Below, piece by piece: positions 28,655 to 38,969 of a stretch of 64,000 nucleotides of DNA; the stretch's first letter is position 1, and each line of letters begins with the position of its first letter. This DNA is from Enchytraeus crypticus. Taxonomy: Eukaryota > Annelida > Clitellata > Enchytraeida > Enchytraeidae. The stretch is taken from contig CAJHZI010000695.1 of NCBI GenBank assembly GCA_905160935.1, forward strand, positions 491,001 to 555,000. The letters run 5' to 3'. The translations under genes and the position numbers were made by a program. Below the pieces are notes generated by a model. The model had not been told where the DNA came from, did no database searches, and saw only the letters and a list, made by a program, of their open reading frames with translations.

Positions 28655-28790
28655 GCCAGTGGCGATGTTGGTAAAATATCCGACAGCGGATCAGTTTGTG
28701 CGGGGTTCAAATCCTAGGCTCTCCCGTCACTGATATCGCTTTAGAGTGAGAACACTGATGTGAATATTAGATTTACCAGCATTTATCTGC
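28655..28790 (+). repeat. SINE-B copy
   Basis: CCAGTGGCGATGTTGGTAAA, GCGGGGTTCAAATCCTAGG, GTCACTGATATCGCTTTAGA. The 28262-28310 stretch just before carries a LINE-end scrap (GTGGCAGGTCCATGACAC, minus). 28791-29130 shows nothing. Confidence 0.88.
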
Positions 28791-29139
28791 TGAATAGAAT
28801 ACGGTGTCAGCAGATGAAGTTTTCGGACACATTATGTGAAACAAAATTATTAAAAATACCGACAGTGACATGAAAATGCTGTAGCGGCAAACTAAGTAGA
28901 CCTAAGGGTCGACAACGAATGAAGTTTATTAGGAGTCTTAGCAAAGGGATGCAGTTAACTGAAACACAGATGATCAGAGCAACAATGAACAGAGACATAT
29001 GAAGGAACATGACCATGACCGCCCAGGCTTGGAACAGGCATTTGAAGAAAAAGTAAGCATATTAGAACATCTCCTATCCAGCTTTACCTCATATTTCTGA
29101 AATTATTGCATCATTCATAGACATTTGTATTATGAATGA

Positions 29140-29725
29140 CTGCCATAGTAGATTGATGATTAGAGGCGTCAGGTATCGTCATGAAGTTTTAAATGAGAGA
29201 TGATGAGGAGAATTGAACTCTTGTGGGTTCGAATCCCAGCTGATTTGAGAGTAAAATCTCGGATATTCACTGGACTGGTTACAGGAAAAATGGATTAAAT
29301 TGCCTAACGGTTTAAATTTTTTTAATACTTTTTATTCGCGTAGTTACACACATGACATAACGCATGTGTTTACAATGTTTCCTTTCTTAAGTTTCTGTTT
29401 TTGTAGTTTTTGTTATTCCTCCATTCCTTTCCATGGTTATTAGTAATCGTTGCCTTTTGTTGGCGCATCAATTGCAGCCGGCGCGGATTTAAGAATAACC
29501 TTCCAATACCCTGGGGATTTTTGTTTCCTTCAGAGCTCTCAACACTCGGTCCTTCAAGGTGGTCGCCCACAAAGTACTAACCGGCGCGATGTAGCTTAAC
29601 TTCGTTCAGCTGACGCGCAGCTTAACCGAGTGCTCTAATCCCACCCCCGTAGTATTTGTATTATGTATTAAAGAGATAAATTTCAGCATAGTCGATCATT
29701 GCACTATAATATGCATGTTTACTTG
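29140..29725 (+). repeat. SINE-A copy split by a later 5S-type SINE
   Basis: Head and body at 29140-29308 stop at CCTAACGGTTTAAAT; the missing end (TGTATTAAAGAGATAAATTT ... GCACTATAATATGCATG) resumes at about 29665. The insert is the minus-strand 5S-derived SINE. Confidence 0.85.
29375..29650 (-). repeat. 5S-rRNA-derived SINE nested in SINE-A
   Basis: Reverse complement reads CGAAGTTAAGCTACATCGCG, CCGGTTAGTACTTTGTGGGC, GACCACCTTGAAGG, then CCAGGGTATTGGAAGGTTAT. This is the clearest 5S-like head in the window. Confidence 0.85.
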
Positions 29726-29744
29726 CTGAATTATAGTATAACAA

Positions 29745-29935
29745 CAACAATACGAATAGAACTCAACTGATGTCCATGACAACATGGATCACTGTGGAAC
29801 CAAATCAAAACCGATGAGCAGAGTGAGGGGTCCATAAACGGTGCGAGGCAAAATCCGGGTAACCAGTCCAAGGAAGCGTACTAGCGGAAAGGAGGTTTAG
29901 GCCTACGTATTGGTCTCATGAAAATATTATATCTC
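29745..29935 (+). repeat. SINE-E copy
   Basis: ATGTCCATGACAACATGGAT, CACTGTGGAACCAAATCAAA, GGGGTCCATAAACGGTGCGA and GCGTACTAGCGGAAAGGAGG; closest to 62500-62700. Confidence 0.8.
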
Positions 29936-30058
29936 ATGATATACATATGTATATCTTTGCAACTTGATTGTGCTGGCTCTTCCCCGCAATTCATGGACTC
30001 CAATTCATCACATCAGGTGCCAGCTTCTCTTTAAAATGAGTCTATTTTAAATAAAAAA

Positions 30059-30223
30059 AGTAAACGCGCATTATAGTGAAATGATCAACTACGTTGATAT
30101 CTATCACTTTTTAATACCACATGTTTAAACCGTTAGGCAATTTATTCCATTTTCCGTGTAACCAGTCCAGTGAATGTCAGAGATTTTACTCTCAGATCCG
30201 CGCGGCTGGGATTCGAACCCACG
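30059..30223 (-). repeat. SINE-A copy cut at the B box
   Basis: Tail to B box present, head missing; the sequence then folds back (30204-30241). The head of a SINE-A in the same orientation is found 3.7 kb further on (33921-33998), as if one copy had been split. Confidence 0.85.
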
Positions 30224-30241
30224 AGGGTTCGAATCCCAGCC
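30204..30241. repeat. 38-bp perfect palindrome: SINE-A B box folded back on itself
   Basis: Two 17-bp arms (30204-30220 and 30225-30241) around the loop ACGA. The left arm is the end of a SINE-A (-) copy, the right arm is the same B-box stretch in (+) orientation. It marks the left border of the mosaic block. Confidence 0.9.
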
Positions 30242-30270
30242 CAGTACATGTTTCTCTTCTATCTGTTCAG

Positions 30271-30327
30271 TTGATCGTTTCTGGTTTGGTGGGAAATATC
30301 GCCTCGAGTAAAGAGTCAAGAAGATGG
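30271..30327 (+). pseudogene. Orphan exon 2 (TM2 exon) duplicated from gene 3
   Basis: A 57-bp exon encoding LIVSGLVGNIASSKESRRW, identical in protein to gene 3 exon 2, with the same acceptor (TGTTCAG) and donor (GGGTATTG). It sits in a 0.6-kb duplicate (30238-30854) of gene 3 sequence 50344-50977. No partner exons are found nearby: gene 2 has ended at 25270 and gene 3 starts at 48816. The splice sites are intact, so it could in principle be included in a read-through transcript, but it is most simply a non-functional fragment. Confidence 0.85.
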
Positions 30328-30344
30328 GTATTGAACTGTTACTA

Positions 30345-30379
30345 TTTATCTCTCTCTCTCTCTTTCTCTCTCTCTTTTA

Positions 30380-30414
<35 letters not shown>

Positions 30415-30480
30415 GTCTCTCTCTCTTTTTTTCTCTCTCTCTATTTCTCTCTCTCTTTCTGTCTCGCTCTCACTCTCTCA
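30345..30480. repeat. (CT)n tract in the duplicated gene 3 intron
   Basis: Equivalent to 50453-50605, shorter by about 17 bp. Confidence 0.95.
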
Positions 30481-30699
30481 TTATCCATCTCGATCGCTAT
30501 CTATCTGCCAATCTATCTACAAGTATATCTGTATCCCTCTCTTCTACTGAACTTATTTATATCACTTAAGACTTACTGTTTAGCTCAGTAAGGAAACCTT
30601 ATCAATCACTTCATAACTCGAACATTTTGAAGCTTGGAATAGAAAACACGTTGAGCACAATTAAAACACCTTTACCCCTAAGGTTGAACTTCTCGAAAA

Positions 30700-30884
30700 A
30701 AAGTAAACATGCATTATAGTGAAATGATCAACTATGTTGATATCTAACTTTTTAATACCACATGTTAAACCGCTAGGCAATTTAGACCGTTTTCCGTGTA
30801 ACCAGTCCAGTGAATGTCCGAGACTTTACTCAAAGATCAGCGCGGCTGAGATTCATAGTATTGTCAATTAAAACTTCATGACGC
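30700..30884 (-). repeat. Chimeric SINE-A
   Basis: Tail to B box comes from the gene 3 duplicate, the last 20 bp (AAAACTTCATGACGCTACCC) come from the inverted arm. About 30 bp between B box and head are replaced by ATAGTATTG. Confidence 0.85.
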
Positions 30885-33800
30885 TACCCGTACAATATAA
30901 AAACAATTTAGCGTCAAATATTGTTGTTTAGAAAGAGCTATTTTGTTCATGGATACTTTAATTGATATAAAATTATATTCGCAAGACTGCATAATTATAA
31001 CGAAAATTAGTCAAAAGGAGATTTGTATTAAGACCCACATGTACATGTATAATGTTAAAAATAATAAGATACTGTATTTATGCTCGTCCTAAAACTGAAG
31101 CTTTCCGAATGACACACCGAACTGTCTTTGTTTGGATATGTGAGTGAACAGTGAGTGAGCTAAAGAAAAGAACAGCTGCTAGTTAGTGCATCGAACAATG
31201 AAATGAGAGACAATGTGGATAGCAGAGAGCAGAGCGCTATCCTATGAAACAGCGGTAACCTATGAAACAGCGCGAGCTTATGAAACAGCGCGAGCCTATG
31301 AAACGGCGCGAGCCTATGAAACAGCGCGAGCTTATGAAACAACGTGATCGTGTAGCGAGCATTGCGCTAATCTATTATCAAAAAAGCAAGATTCCGTGTC
31401 TTTGGGCAGCCGAGCGAAACGTCATATCACGATTAGGCGCTAGATTGCTTACCATTATGTTACAATAACAACGCCGTGTAATTCCCAGTATCATGTGACC
31501 TACTGTGTTTGCACTGTAATGTGCTGCTATGGCCTTCAGTAGATATGTTGATACTGTGTGATGTGATATGCAGTAGAACTTTGTGATTCGTCTGCTGTTT
31601 GTCTCTGGCCACTAAAGATTAGAGCAGCTATAAACTGTAACTGTCGTACGAGACTTTGGTGGCAGCTGTTTCATTTCAGGAGGGGGACCGATTCTCCCCC
31701 ATTCCTCCCCTGTAGTTAAGCCCCTGAACCAATTTTCCTATATGTATTAATGTGATAATAGTAAACCATGCCTTTAAGACGTAGTGGTGCTGATTGATAC
31801 GTCCTACACTTTATGTAGTTGTCTTACGTCTGTTGATTTATATTACAAGTGAATTGAAAAACTTTATGAATAGTTATTAAGAGACAAGTAACACTTAAAT
31901 ATCGTATCAGACTCAGACCTTAAATGTCGCTAAAGATGAAGTCGCTTTCATTACAACTGTAACACATTACCTACTGCTTAACAAGATGGCGCGCTACCAT
32001 TTCACCATTTCAACAGCTAGCAACACAATTTAAGCCATTTGTATATAAACATATTTCATTTATTACAAATTTGTAAGAATTTGAAAACTCAACGTCGTTA
32101 TAGACAGAAATTGGATTTCTGTCTTACTGACGGGATGAACTAAATTGGTTATGAATGCTATAAATTGTAAAACAATTAAAAAATAAAATTGTCTCACTGT
32201 TGATTGACAATATGAAAAGCAATCGGGTTTATTATATACAATTTCTGTGCCACGGTTATGATTAATGATATAGTACTGCATTTGTTCGCACGCGTCTTTG
32301 AAATATGACATACTTTTGCTAAGATAATCAATTTTGTACCTCAAGAAACCCGATGTAAATTTACCAAACAGTTCAATGCATTCGGGTTATGGGCCGTGAG
32401 ATAATTTTAATCTTTCCAATAATCCTCATAGAGTTTGCATGCTAAAATTCACCAGTCACACCCGTGCGGTCTCTAATAAAAGAAAGCGCTCAGCTGTAGC
32501 TCAAGGTCCTTCATGTTGATCGACAGCCGTGAATAGCACATAATAGCCGTGAATATCGGTTTCTGTGTCGTTTTCAAGGCTTTCTTATTGTCAGGCTCCT
32601 ACCATTGTCAGTTGAGCCATTGTCAGTTGAGCCATTGTCATTTGAGCCGTAGTCAGTTGAGCCATTGTCAGTTGAACCGTTGTCAGTTGAGCAACTCTCA
32701 ATTGAGCCATTGTCAGTTGAACCACTGTCAATTGAGCCATTGTCAGTTGAGCCATTGTCAGTTGAGCCACTCTCAATTGAGGCATTGTCCGTTGAACCAT
32801 TGTCTGTTGATGTGATGGTTTATAATGATCGAGCTCATGCTGACTATGCATAAGATAAAACTCTTTACAACAGATCCTTAAATCAATTATACAATATGCT
32901 GTCAAATTTTAACAATTTATATGTTATGTTGTTGATGTTAGGAGTTTAAATGTAAACTTTTTTATCTGTTTGTTATCAGGAAATGATGAACCAAGAATTT
33001 ATTTATAGAGCTTATTCTTACAAATAAGCTCAATTATAAGTAATTCATGATAATCCAGATATCAGTCGAAAGAAAATAGAAATTAAAGAAAAGGATGTTG
33101 CGTGCTGGTCGCTATTTATGAACACTACATAGAAAAGAGAGGCGGAAAAAGTAAGGCTCTAACAACTAGCAGTCACTTATAGCAGATTATAATTAATAAA
33201 TAAAATACATGATATATAACACTTTAAATTTAAGCTTTTATTGACACAAATTCCTTATTTCCGTAGTGTTTAATTTACAGTATACAGTATACATGTATGT
33301 AGAATTTAATTGAGCTAATTTTTCTAGAATATCACTTATACTGCTGTTATCAAATATGTCAAAAAGGATGGCATAAGCCCATGTTGTTCTTTATTTTTAG
33401 TTTGCAGAATTTTTGATGCACGCTGATGTAGACGCACAGAGTTATTATATAGCTCTTTGTCGCTATTGACTCCCTTTGATGTTTTCTGTTTTGATTATTG
33501 CATTTTTTTGCATAATAATTAAGAATTTAAAAATCCAATATCCAAAATCACTAAGATACACGTGTAAAGAGATGCGCGTTATAAGATATCCAAGCTAAGC
33601 TAAGCTACGCTAAGCTAAACGTGACCCAACAACCTTACACTTCTTTCCACTATTTCATCTAATTTTCTTTCTCCAAACCTTTCAAGTACTGTTTCATTGT
33701 TGATGTGTTCCCATAATGAATTTTTAGGATACGCCTGAGATATCCTTGTTGAAAGAATTTTAGTCAGTAATACCGCATTATAATGAAATGATCAACTATG

Positions 33801-33920
33801 TTGATAACTTGATATCTATCACTTTTTAATACCACGTGTCTAAACCGTAGGCAATTTAGTCCATTTTACGTGTAGCAAGTCCAGTGAATATCCGAGATTT
33901 TACTCTCAGATCAGCGCGGC
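30853..33920 (-). repeat. Right arm of 3,068-bp inverted repeat
   Basis: Mirror of 4502-7569 across a 23.3-kb spacer that holds gene 2. The inner edge joins the gene 3-derived duplicate with 1-2 bp of shared sequence (TC). The outer edge at 33920/33921 is inside a SINE-A (-) copy whose remaining head (33921-33998) differs from the head present next to the left arm, so the two arms have different outer flanks. Confidence 0.95.
32597..32802 (-). repeat. 15-bp minisatellite in right inverted arm
   Basis: Exact mirror of the array at 5620-5825, with no unit gained or lost. Confidence 0.9.
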
Positions 33921-33998
33921 CGGGAATCGAACCCACGAGGGTTCAATTCACCTCAGGATCTGTCATTTAAAACTTCATGACGTTACCCCTACGCAATT
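33775..33998 (-). repeat. SINE-A copy spanning the outer edge of the right arm
   Basis: 33775-33920 belongs to the inverted repeat; 33921-33998 (GTTCAATTCACCTCAGGATC, AAACTTCATGACGTTACCCC) is a different, near-consensus head. Confidence 0.88.
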
Positions 33999-34086
33999 AA
34001 GACATTCATAACCCTTAAATGGATTTAATGAAAGTTAAGTCTAACTTACCACTTCGACAGAGACGACAAATGTAAACATTACGATT

Positions 34087-34453
34087 TATATTGAGTTCAA
34101 ATTTTATTAATTAAGTATGTGCTAATTGTATGAATGTGGCGTTAGGTTGTGAAAATGCTCTCAATACCTGCAACGCAACTATTGCTAAAACACATTTTGT
34201 TCTATTTGTGAAAGCATTCTTACTGCACCGACAATAACAACAATAAGAGTGCTACAGTCTTCAATGACTGTAAATGAGTCTAAATTTGATTAATTATGTA
34301 TGTGCTAATTGTGTGAATGTGGCGTTAGGTTGTGAAAATGCTCTCAATACCTGCAACGCAACTATTGCTAAAACACATTTTGTTCTATTTGTGAAAGCAT
34401 TCTTACTGCACCGACAATAACAACAATAAGAGTGCTACAGTCTTCAATGGCAA
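34087..34453 (+). repeat. 183-bp tandem duplication
   Basis: Two near-identical units, for example GTATGTGCTAATTG at 34115 and 34298; both end with the first 35-40 bp of SINE-E. Confidence 0.92.
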
Positions 34454-34580
34454 CATCGGGCACTATTGAGTCAAAATCAAGCCGGCAAGCAAAATGAATG
34501 GTCCAAACAAAACGTCCCTGACATCATCCTTGTATGAGGAAACGGACGTTAAACCTTTATTATTATTATTATTACTACTA
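34420..34580 (+). repeat. Composite SINE: SINE-E head with SINE-D tail
   Basis: AGAGTGCTACAGTCTTCAAT, TCAAAATCAAGCCGGCAAGC, then GTCCCTGACATCATCCTTGT, AAACGGACGTTAAACCTTTA and (TTA)n. Confidence 0.82.
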
Positions 34581-34856
34581 CACTGCTATGTTGTCCTGGA
34601 CAATAATAATCGTGTTGTTGCGAACGGATTTCATTCTTTAACTGGCATAAAGAATACCCGCGCAATAGATCATCATTTAGACTGATGCACACGACAAACA
34701 GAAATGACGTTCTTTCATCGATGGAAAATAATCGCTGTTTTTTTACTCATTGTTGTAAATAATAATTCAAACTTGCAATTTATACGCTCATTGTAAGATA
34801 GGCAGACAAATGTCAGAGATTCTGTTGTATTTCTAAAATACACATAACCATAGACA

Positions 34857-35029
34857 TAATCAATCTACCTGGACCATTTTTTGATCACCGGACTGGCTTT
34901 TGTTTAGGACCTTACTTCTCCTCAGCACATTTCTTTTGCAGATTGGTCTGGGTGAATTGATCTGTAGTGATGTGTGCTATAGGGGACGTCCCTGACATCA
35001 TCCCTGGAAGAGGAAACGGACGTTAAACC

Positions 35030-35065
<36 letters not shown>
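34857..35065 (+). repeat. SINE-D copy with (TTA)n tail
   Basis: TTGATCACCGGACTGGC, GGTCTGGGTGAATTGATCTG, GTCCCTGACATCATCCCTGG, AAACGGACGTTAAACCTTTA. Matches 45008-45183 (-) over its length. Confidence 0.85.
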
Positions 35066-37100
35066 TCTAGTTGAAAACCTTTTTATCTGCCAGTCTATGG
35101 TAAATACAATTGTGTTTATTACGCCACTTGGACAACCAAAATATACACAGAACATAAACATAAACAAATTTTCAACAATGAAAGAAAAGAGAAACTGGAA
35201 CCCTCATTTCTAAAAAATGTAATAAATACATTAATATTAGAAGTAGTTAACCACAGATATTACAATTAACATATCCACACGGATGATATTGGTACATGGA
35301 ACACATGAAAATTAACATGATATTATACTCCCTTGTACATGCTTTGTTAGCAAATGATTGCAATTGTCGTGGTTAGGAGCATAAAGATGGCTTAAGACGC
35401 AAAATGCTTGTGATGCAAATTGATAAAACCTGCCTTTTTGTTTTTAACGAACATTTTCAAAATGTTGCAAAACACGAAATTAATTAATTTTCTTAGTCAA
35501 TACTAGACTAAATTCACTTGACATTTATATGATCTTTATTCACCGAAATACATGGCAATATGAACAGAACAAGCAATGAAAAAATAATGAACGAACAAAA
35601 ATAACAGAAACTATGGATTAACTAATTAAGAGTCTAGAACAAATAGAAAAATTTAACTAAAATCGCCGTTTATCTTAGGTTATCTTTATACTTTTCATTT
35701 CAAATATTAAGTAAATAGATAATAAAGGTTTGCCATCCATTTTCTCATCCAAGGATGATGTCAGGTACGTCCCCACAGCACACATCACAACAGAACTATT
35801 CACCCAAACCAGTTTTAAATAGACTATGCTGAATATAAACAACTATGGAATAAGATCTAAAGAATTAGTCACAGTCACTAATTATAATTAGCGACAGTGA
35901 GTTAAAGCTTTCTCAAACTCAGCTTCAATTTTTTTCAAAGAAAAATTGGATATCAAACGAGGCGAAACATCTACCTCTGAAAAACCTCAGCCATTTACTA
36001 CGATTTAAAACAATAATTGACCTGATGTTAATTAATTCATAGTGATACATGGAGATATGAAATTATTCCGTGCATTCGTGGAACGTATTCGTGAAAGTGT
36101 CCATTTAAATTACAATTCTTTTCGATAGAAAACAACTCCCCTCAAAGTTATTTGATAACCACTGAAAAAACGCTTTCACCGGTCGGCCAAATGAGATACT
36201 GACTCTAAAAAATCAAATCATTCAAATGCCCTCTCTCAAAAATTGGATACCCAAACCATAGCCTGCTCATTTTACATCCATTCATTGAAGATAGGTGTGC
36301 AGATGTGCCCGATGTTGTCGTTGACGACAGTAGCGATGTATTTGTTGTTGATATTTACGATATTATTAATACTATAATATGCTAGTTAAGTGTTTTGATG
36401 TTCTGAGCTTATTGTAGGTTTATATGACTAATTCTATAAGTAATTGTCTTGGAGCTCCCTTTTTGCCCAGCCTTTTGGCTTTTCCGGTTCTTGTTGCATT
36501 GTTGTGCATGTATGTGTAAGATTCATGTATGGGTTATTTTGCCTGAAGTAGAGCAATAAATAGACTTTTCGGTAATAGCTATAAATAGAACATCGGGGAC
36601 ACCAAATGTAAACAGTGGACAAGAAATCGTAAACACTGCATAGAATACCATTAAAATGTACTAGTTCCTCATAAAATTTCTAATACAAGCTTTCTTTAGA
36701 AATGTTATTTACTTTACAACCTACTATATGGATATTAATTGAAGAATAACTTAACACTTATAGTTTAACTCTTTCACCCATTATAACGATATGCATGCAT
36801 TATAACGAAGTTATAAAATATGTTTTCAATTACCGAACTGATCTAATGATTAATTAATTAATTTAAAAAACAATTAATTAATTTATAGAAATCGTCTACT
36901 TTAAATACTCAATCTTCTTGTGATCTCGACGCAGTTATTGGGCTGTACTCTGCTCTTCACTATTGTAGGCCCTACACATTGTCATTGTATACACGACAAT
37001 TAAATTTATGCATTGTAGAATATCAATCATTTAAAAATGTAGAATGTTAACTCTTTAGTTTCTAGTAGGTCAAAAATCTTACTATGAAATAAAATATTTC
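35066..37100. other. AT-rich intergenic DNA, no gene seen
   Basis: Contains a SINE-D fragment at 35720-35825 (-) (TCATCCAAGGATGATGTCAG, CACCCAAACCAG) and a SINE-E scrap at 36295-36360 (-) (CGATGTTGTCGTTGACGACA). The frame 36434-36622 (-) is short and featureless. Confidence 0.6.
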
Positions 37101-37240
37101 TGCCGTGTTGTGTACGCTTTGCTAAAGAATTGACCAAACTTAGACTGCACGTGTCGCCAAAGGCGACAAAGAACCAAGACTCAAGTAACGTTAGAGAAAG
37201 CATTCGCTCTCTGAGAGCCTAGACTCCAGAGGTTGCCACA
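37100..37240 (-). repeat. SINE-F fragment
   Basis: CTGCCGTGTTGTGTACGC, AATTGACCAAACTTAGACTG and CACGTGTCGCCAAAGG. Confidence 0.65.
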
Positions 37241-37519
37241 ACATTTTCTAAAACCGGACATTAGCTAAACTGGGATACAGAGGAAGAATATTATGAGTTC
37301 CTAATAATACCTTATTTTGTGTTACAATTCGTGTCTCTTATAATTGTTAGTATCAAAGTTAATTTCGAGATAAACTACATTATTCTCAAGAGCCGGATAG
37401 GACGTATCATAAGGCTTATTGGATGCTGAAAGACCTATAGATAAAACAAGTTAGATTATTGGTGAAAATGGAATGTACATGTAAAGATGAAACGTTAGCA
37501 AGATATATATTTGATTTAG

Positions 37520-38969
37520 CCCTTAAACGGTATCATAATTTTTCACCTTAATTTGGTAACCTGGGGTGTATTTGCACTCCAATGGTTTAATATGTATAAA
37601 CTCGATCTATTCTTGTTTTAAATCATTCAAATAAAAAATAATTCCTCTTGTAATAATTGTCTCTGTAATGATTATCCTTAGAGAGTTATAATTAATTGTC
37701 AATGGGGATATCTCTGCACGAATGTTCGCACAATCCACACACGTATTGAAGATAGCTTAATTTAACTTACAGTAAATATCTTAGTTAGCAAAAGTTATCT
37801 TGCGATACCTTAACTAAATTGTTGTCTTGTTATTTGAATGCCGTACTAAGTTTTATAGCTGCTAAATGTTTACTAGAGCTATATGCACTAGTGCATAGGC
37901 TTTTAAAGTTTCTAACTTCAACTTTCACAAGTTATTGTTGAATGTTCTTCATAGCATGATTTCTGACAGGTGATGCAACGCGTGCACACTTTCTTGTCCC
38001 GTTTTCATGGACAAATATGGCACCAGCCCTCTTGTTCCCGAAGAACCAGACACTAGATCTGACAGGAACTTGTGTCTCTTGGTGCTCTTACCTTTGTTCC
38101 AATCTGGCATTTGTTCAAACCATATCACACACGCTGCCACCGCGGCAATGTCCAGAATGTTCATGAACAGACACGGAGGTCACCATCTAGTGCCTCTCTT
38201 ACACGAGTAAGTACGGACCAAGTGGTCGAGATTATCAATGCCGGATTTGCTGTCATTGTAATGCAAGATTATATCTGGCTTACCGTCGTTCTCTTTCGAA
38301 GTATGTTTGTCGTGGTGTATGGTGCTTAGTAGTATAACAGCTTTGCTCATCTTTGGAACATAACTGACTAATGAAAGTTGATCGTGGAATCCAAATATTG
38401 AAGACTTAACTTCGCATTTCTGCATTTGTTCTGGAATTTCTCGCTTGCTTTTTTCCCATAGATCAAACGATAGTTGTATTGACCAAAAGAAACTCTTGTG
38501 CTATATTTATTCCTGTGAAGAAGTTATTGCAAGTAACATTACGACCAGTCATATGACATGGCTGCTTCACAATCTGTTTTCCTTGGTTTTGATCTCGTGC
38601 TGTTCCTGGTTGCCGCCCGAGATAATTTTCCCCTTGAGTGGTGAAATTTGTTTGAGAAAAGTTAACAATAGTAACATCAGCTCAAGTATTATTGTTTCAC
38701 AACCATAAAATGCACTGTAGAATATGATTTTCTATGTTAATTTATTGGGGTGCATTGACACCCCAGGATACCAAAGTAGATATACTCATATAATAGGCCA
38801 CACCCATCACCCGCTATGGGCGTGGCATTCTAGTCACTTTTGCAGAATATGAGTATGGGGTAACTGACGGCATTCCTAGAAGGACAGCTGATAGTAAGCG
38901 AGGGGAGAGCATAAATAGGCTATAGAAGGAGGCAGGGGTGTATTTACATCCCAGGTTACCAATTAAGGG
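37520..38969 (-). mobile_element. piggyBac-like transposon, internally deleted (about 1.45 kb)
   Basis: Right end GGG followed by the target TTAA (38970-38973); left end CCC preceded by TTAG (37516-37519), one base off TTAA. Near each end is the same block: GGTAACCTGGGGTGTATTTG on the left, and the complement of GGGTGTATTTACATCCCAGG on the right. A further inverted copy is at 38749-38785. Between them is the C-terminal part of a piggyBac transposase on the minus strand. About 1 kb short of a usual full-length element, so it is a deletion derivative. Confidence 0.85.
37949..38720 (-). pseudogene. piggyBac (PGBD-type) transposase remnant
   Basis: Minus-strand frames show GRNVTCNNFFTGINIAQE (usual: TCDNFFTS..LA), SYVPKMSKAVILLSTIHHDK, KPDIILHYNDSKSGIDNLD, RTYSCKRGTRW and NILDIAAVAACVIW. 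This is the C-terminal half of the DDD catalytic domain; the Asp of the usual DNFFTS motif is Asn here, while the later D of the SKSGID motif is kept. Internal stops and at least one frame change separate 38720-38426, 38425-38180 and 38164-37949. Confidence 0.85.

Larger units (their letters stand above)
30238..30854 (+). repeat. Segmental duplicate of gene 3 intron 1-exon 2-intron 2 region
   Basis: Direct copy of 50344-50977: shared start AGCCCAGTACATG, exon 2, a (CT)n-rich intron start, then the head of a SINE-A (-) copy. The two differ by a few substitutions and by the length of the (CT)n tract. It stops at GAGATTC, inside the SINE-A B box, and joins directly to the right arm of the inverted repeat. 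Confidence 0.92.

Noticed and set aside
30121..30591. 156-codon frame spanning SINE-A, orphan exon 2 and the CT tract
   Set aside because: It joins a SINE, a 19-codon exon and a (CT)n intron by chance; only the exon part is coding-derived.
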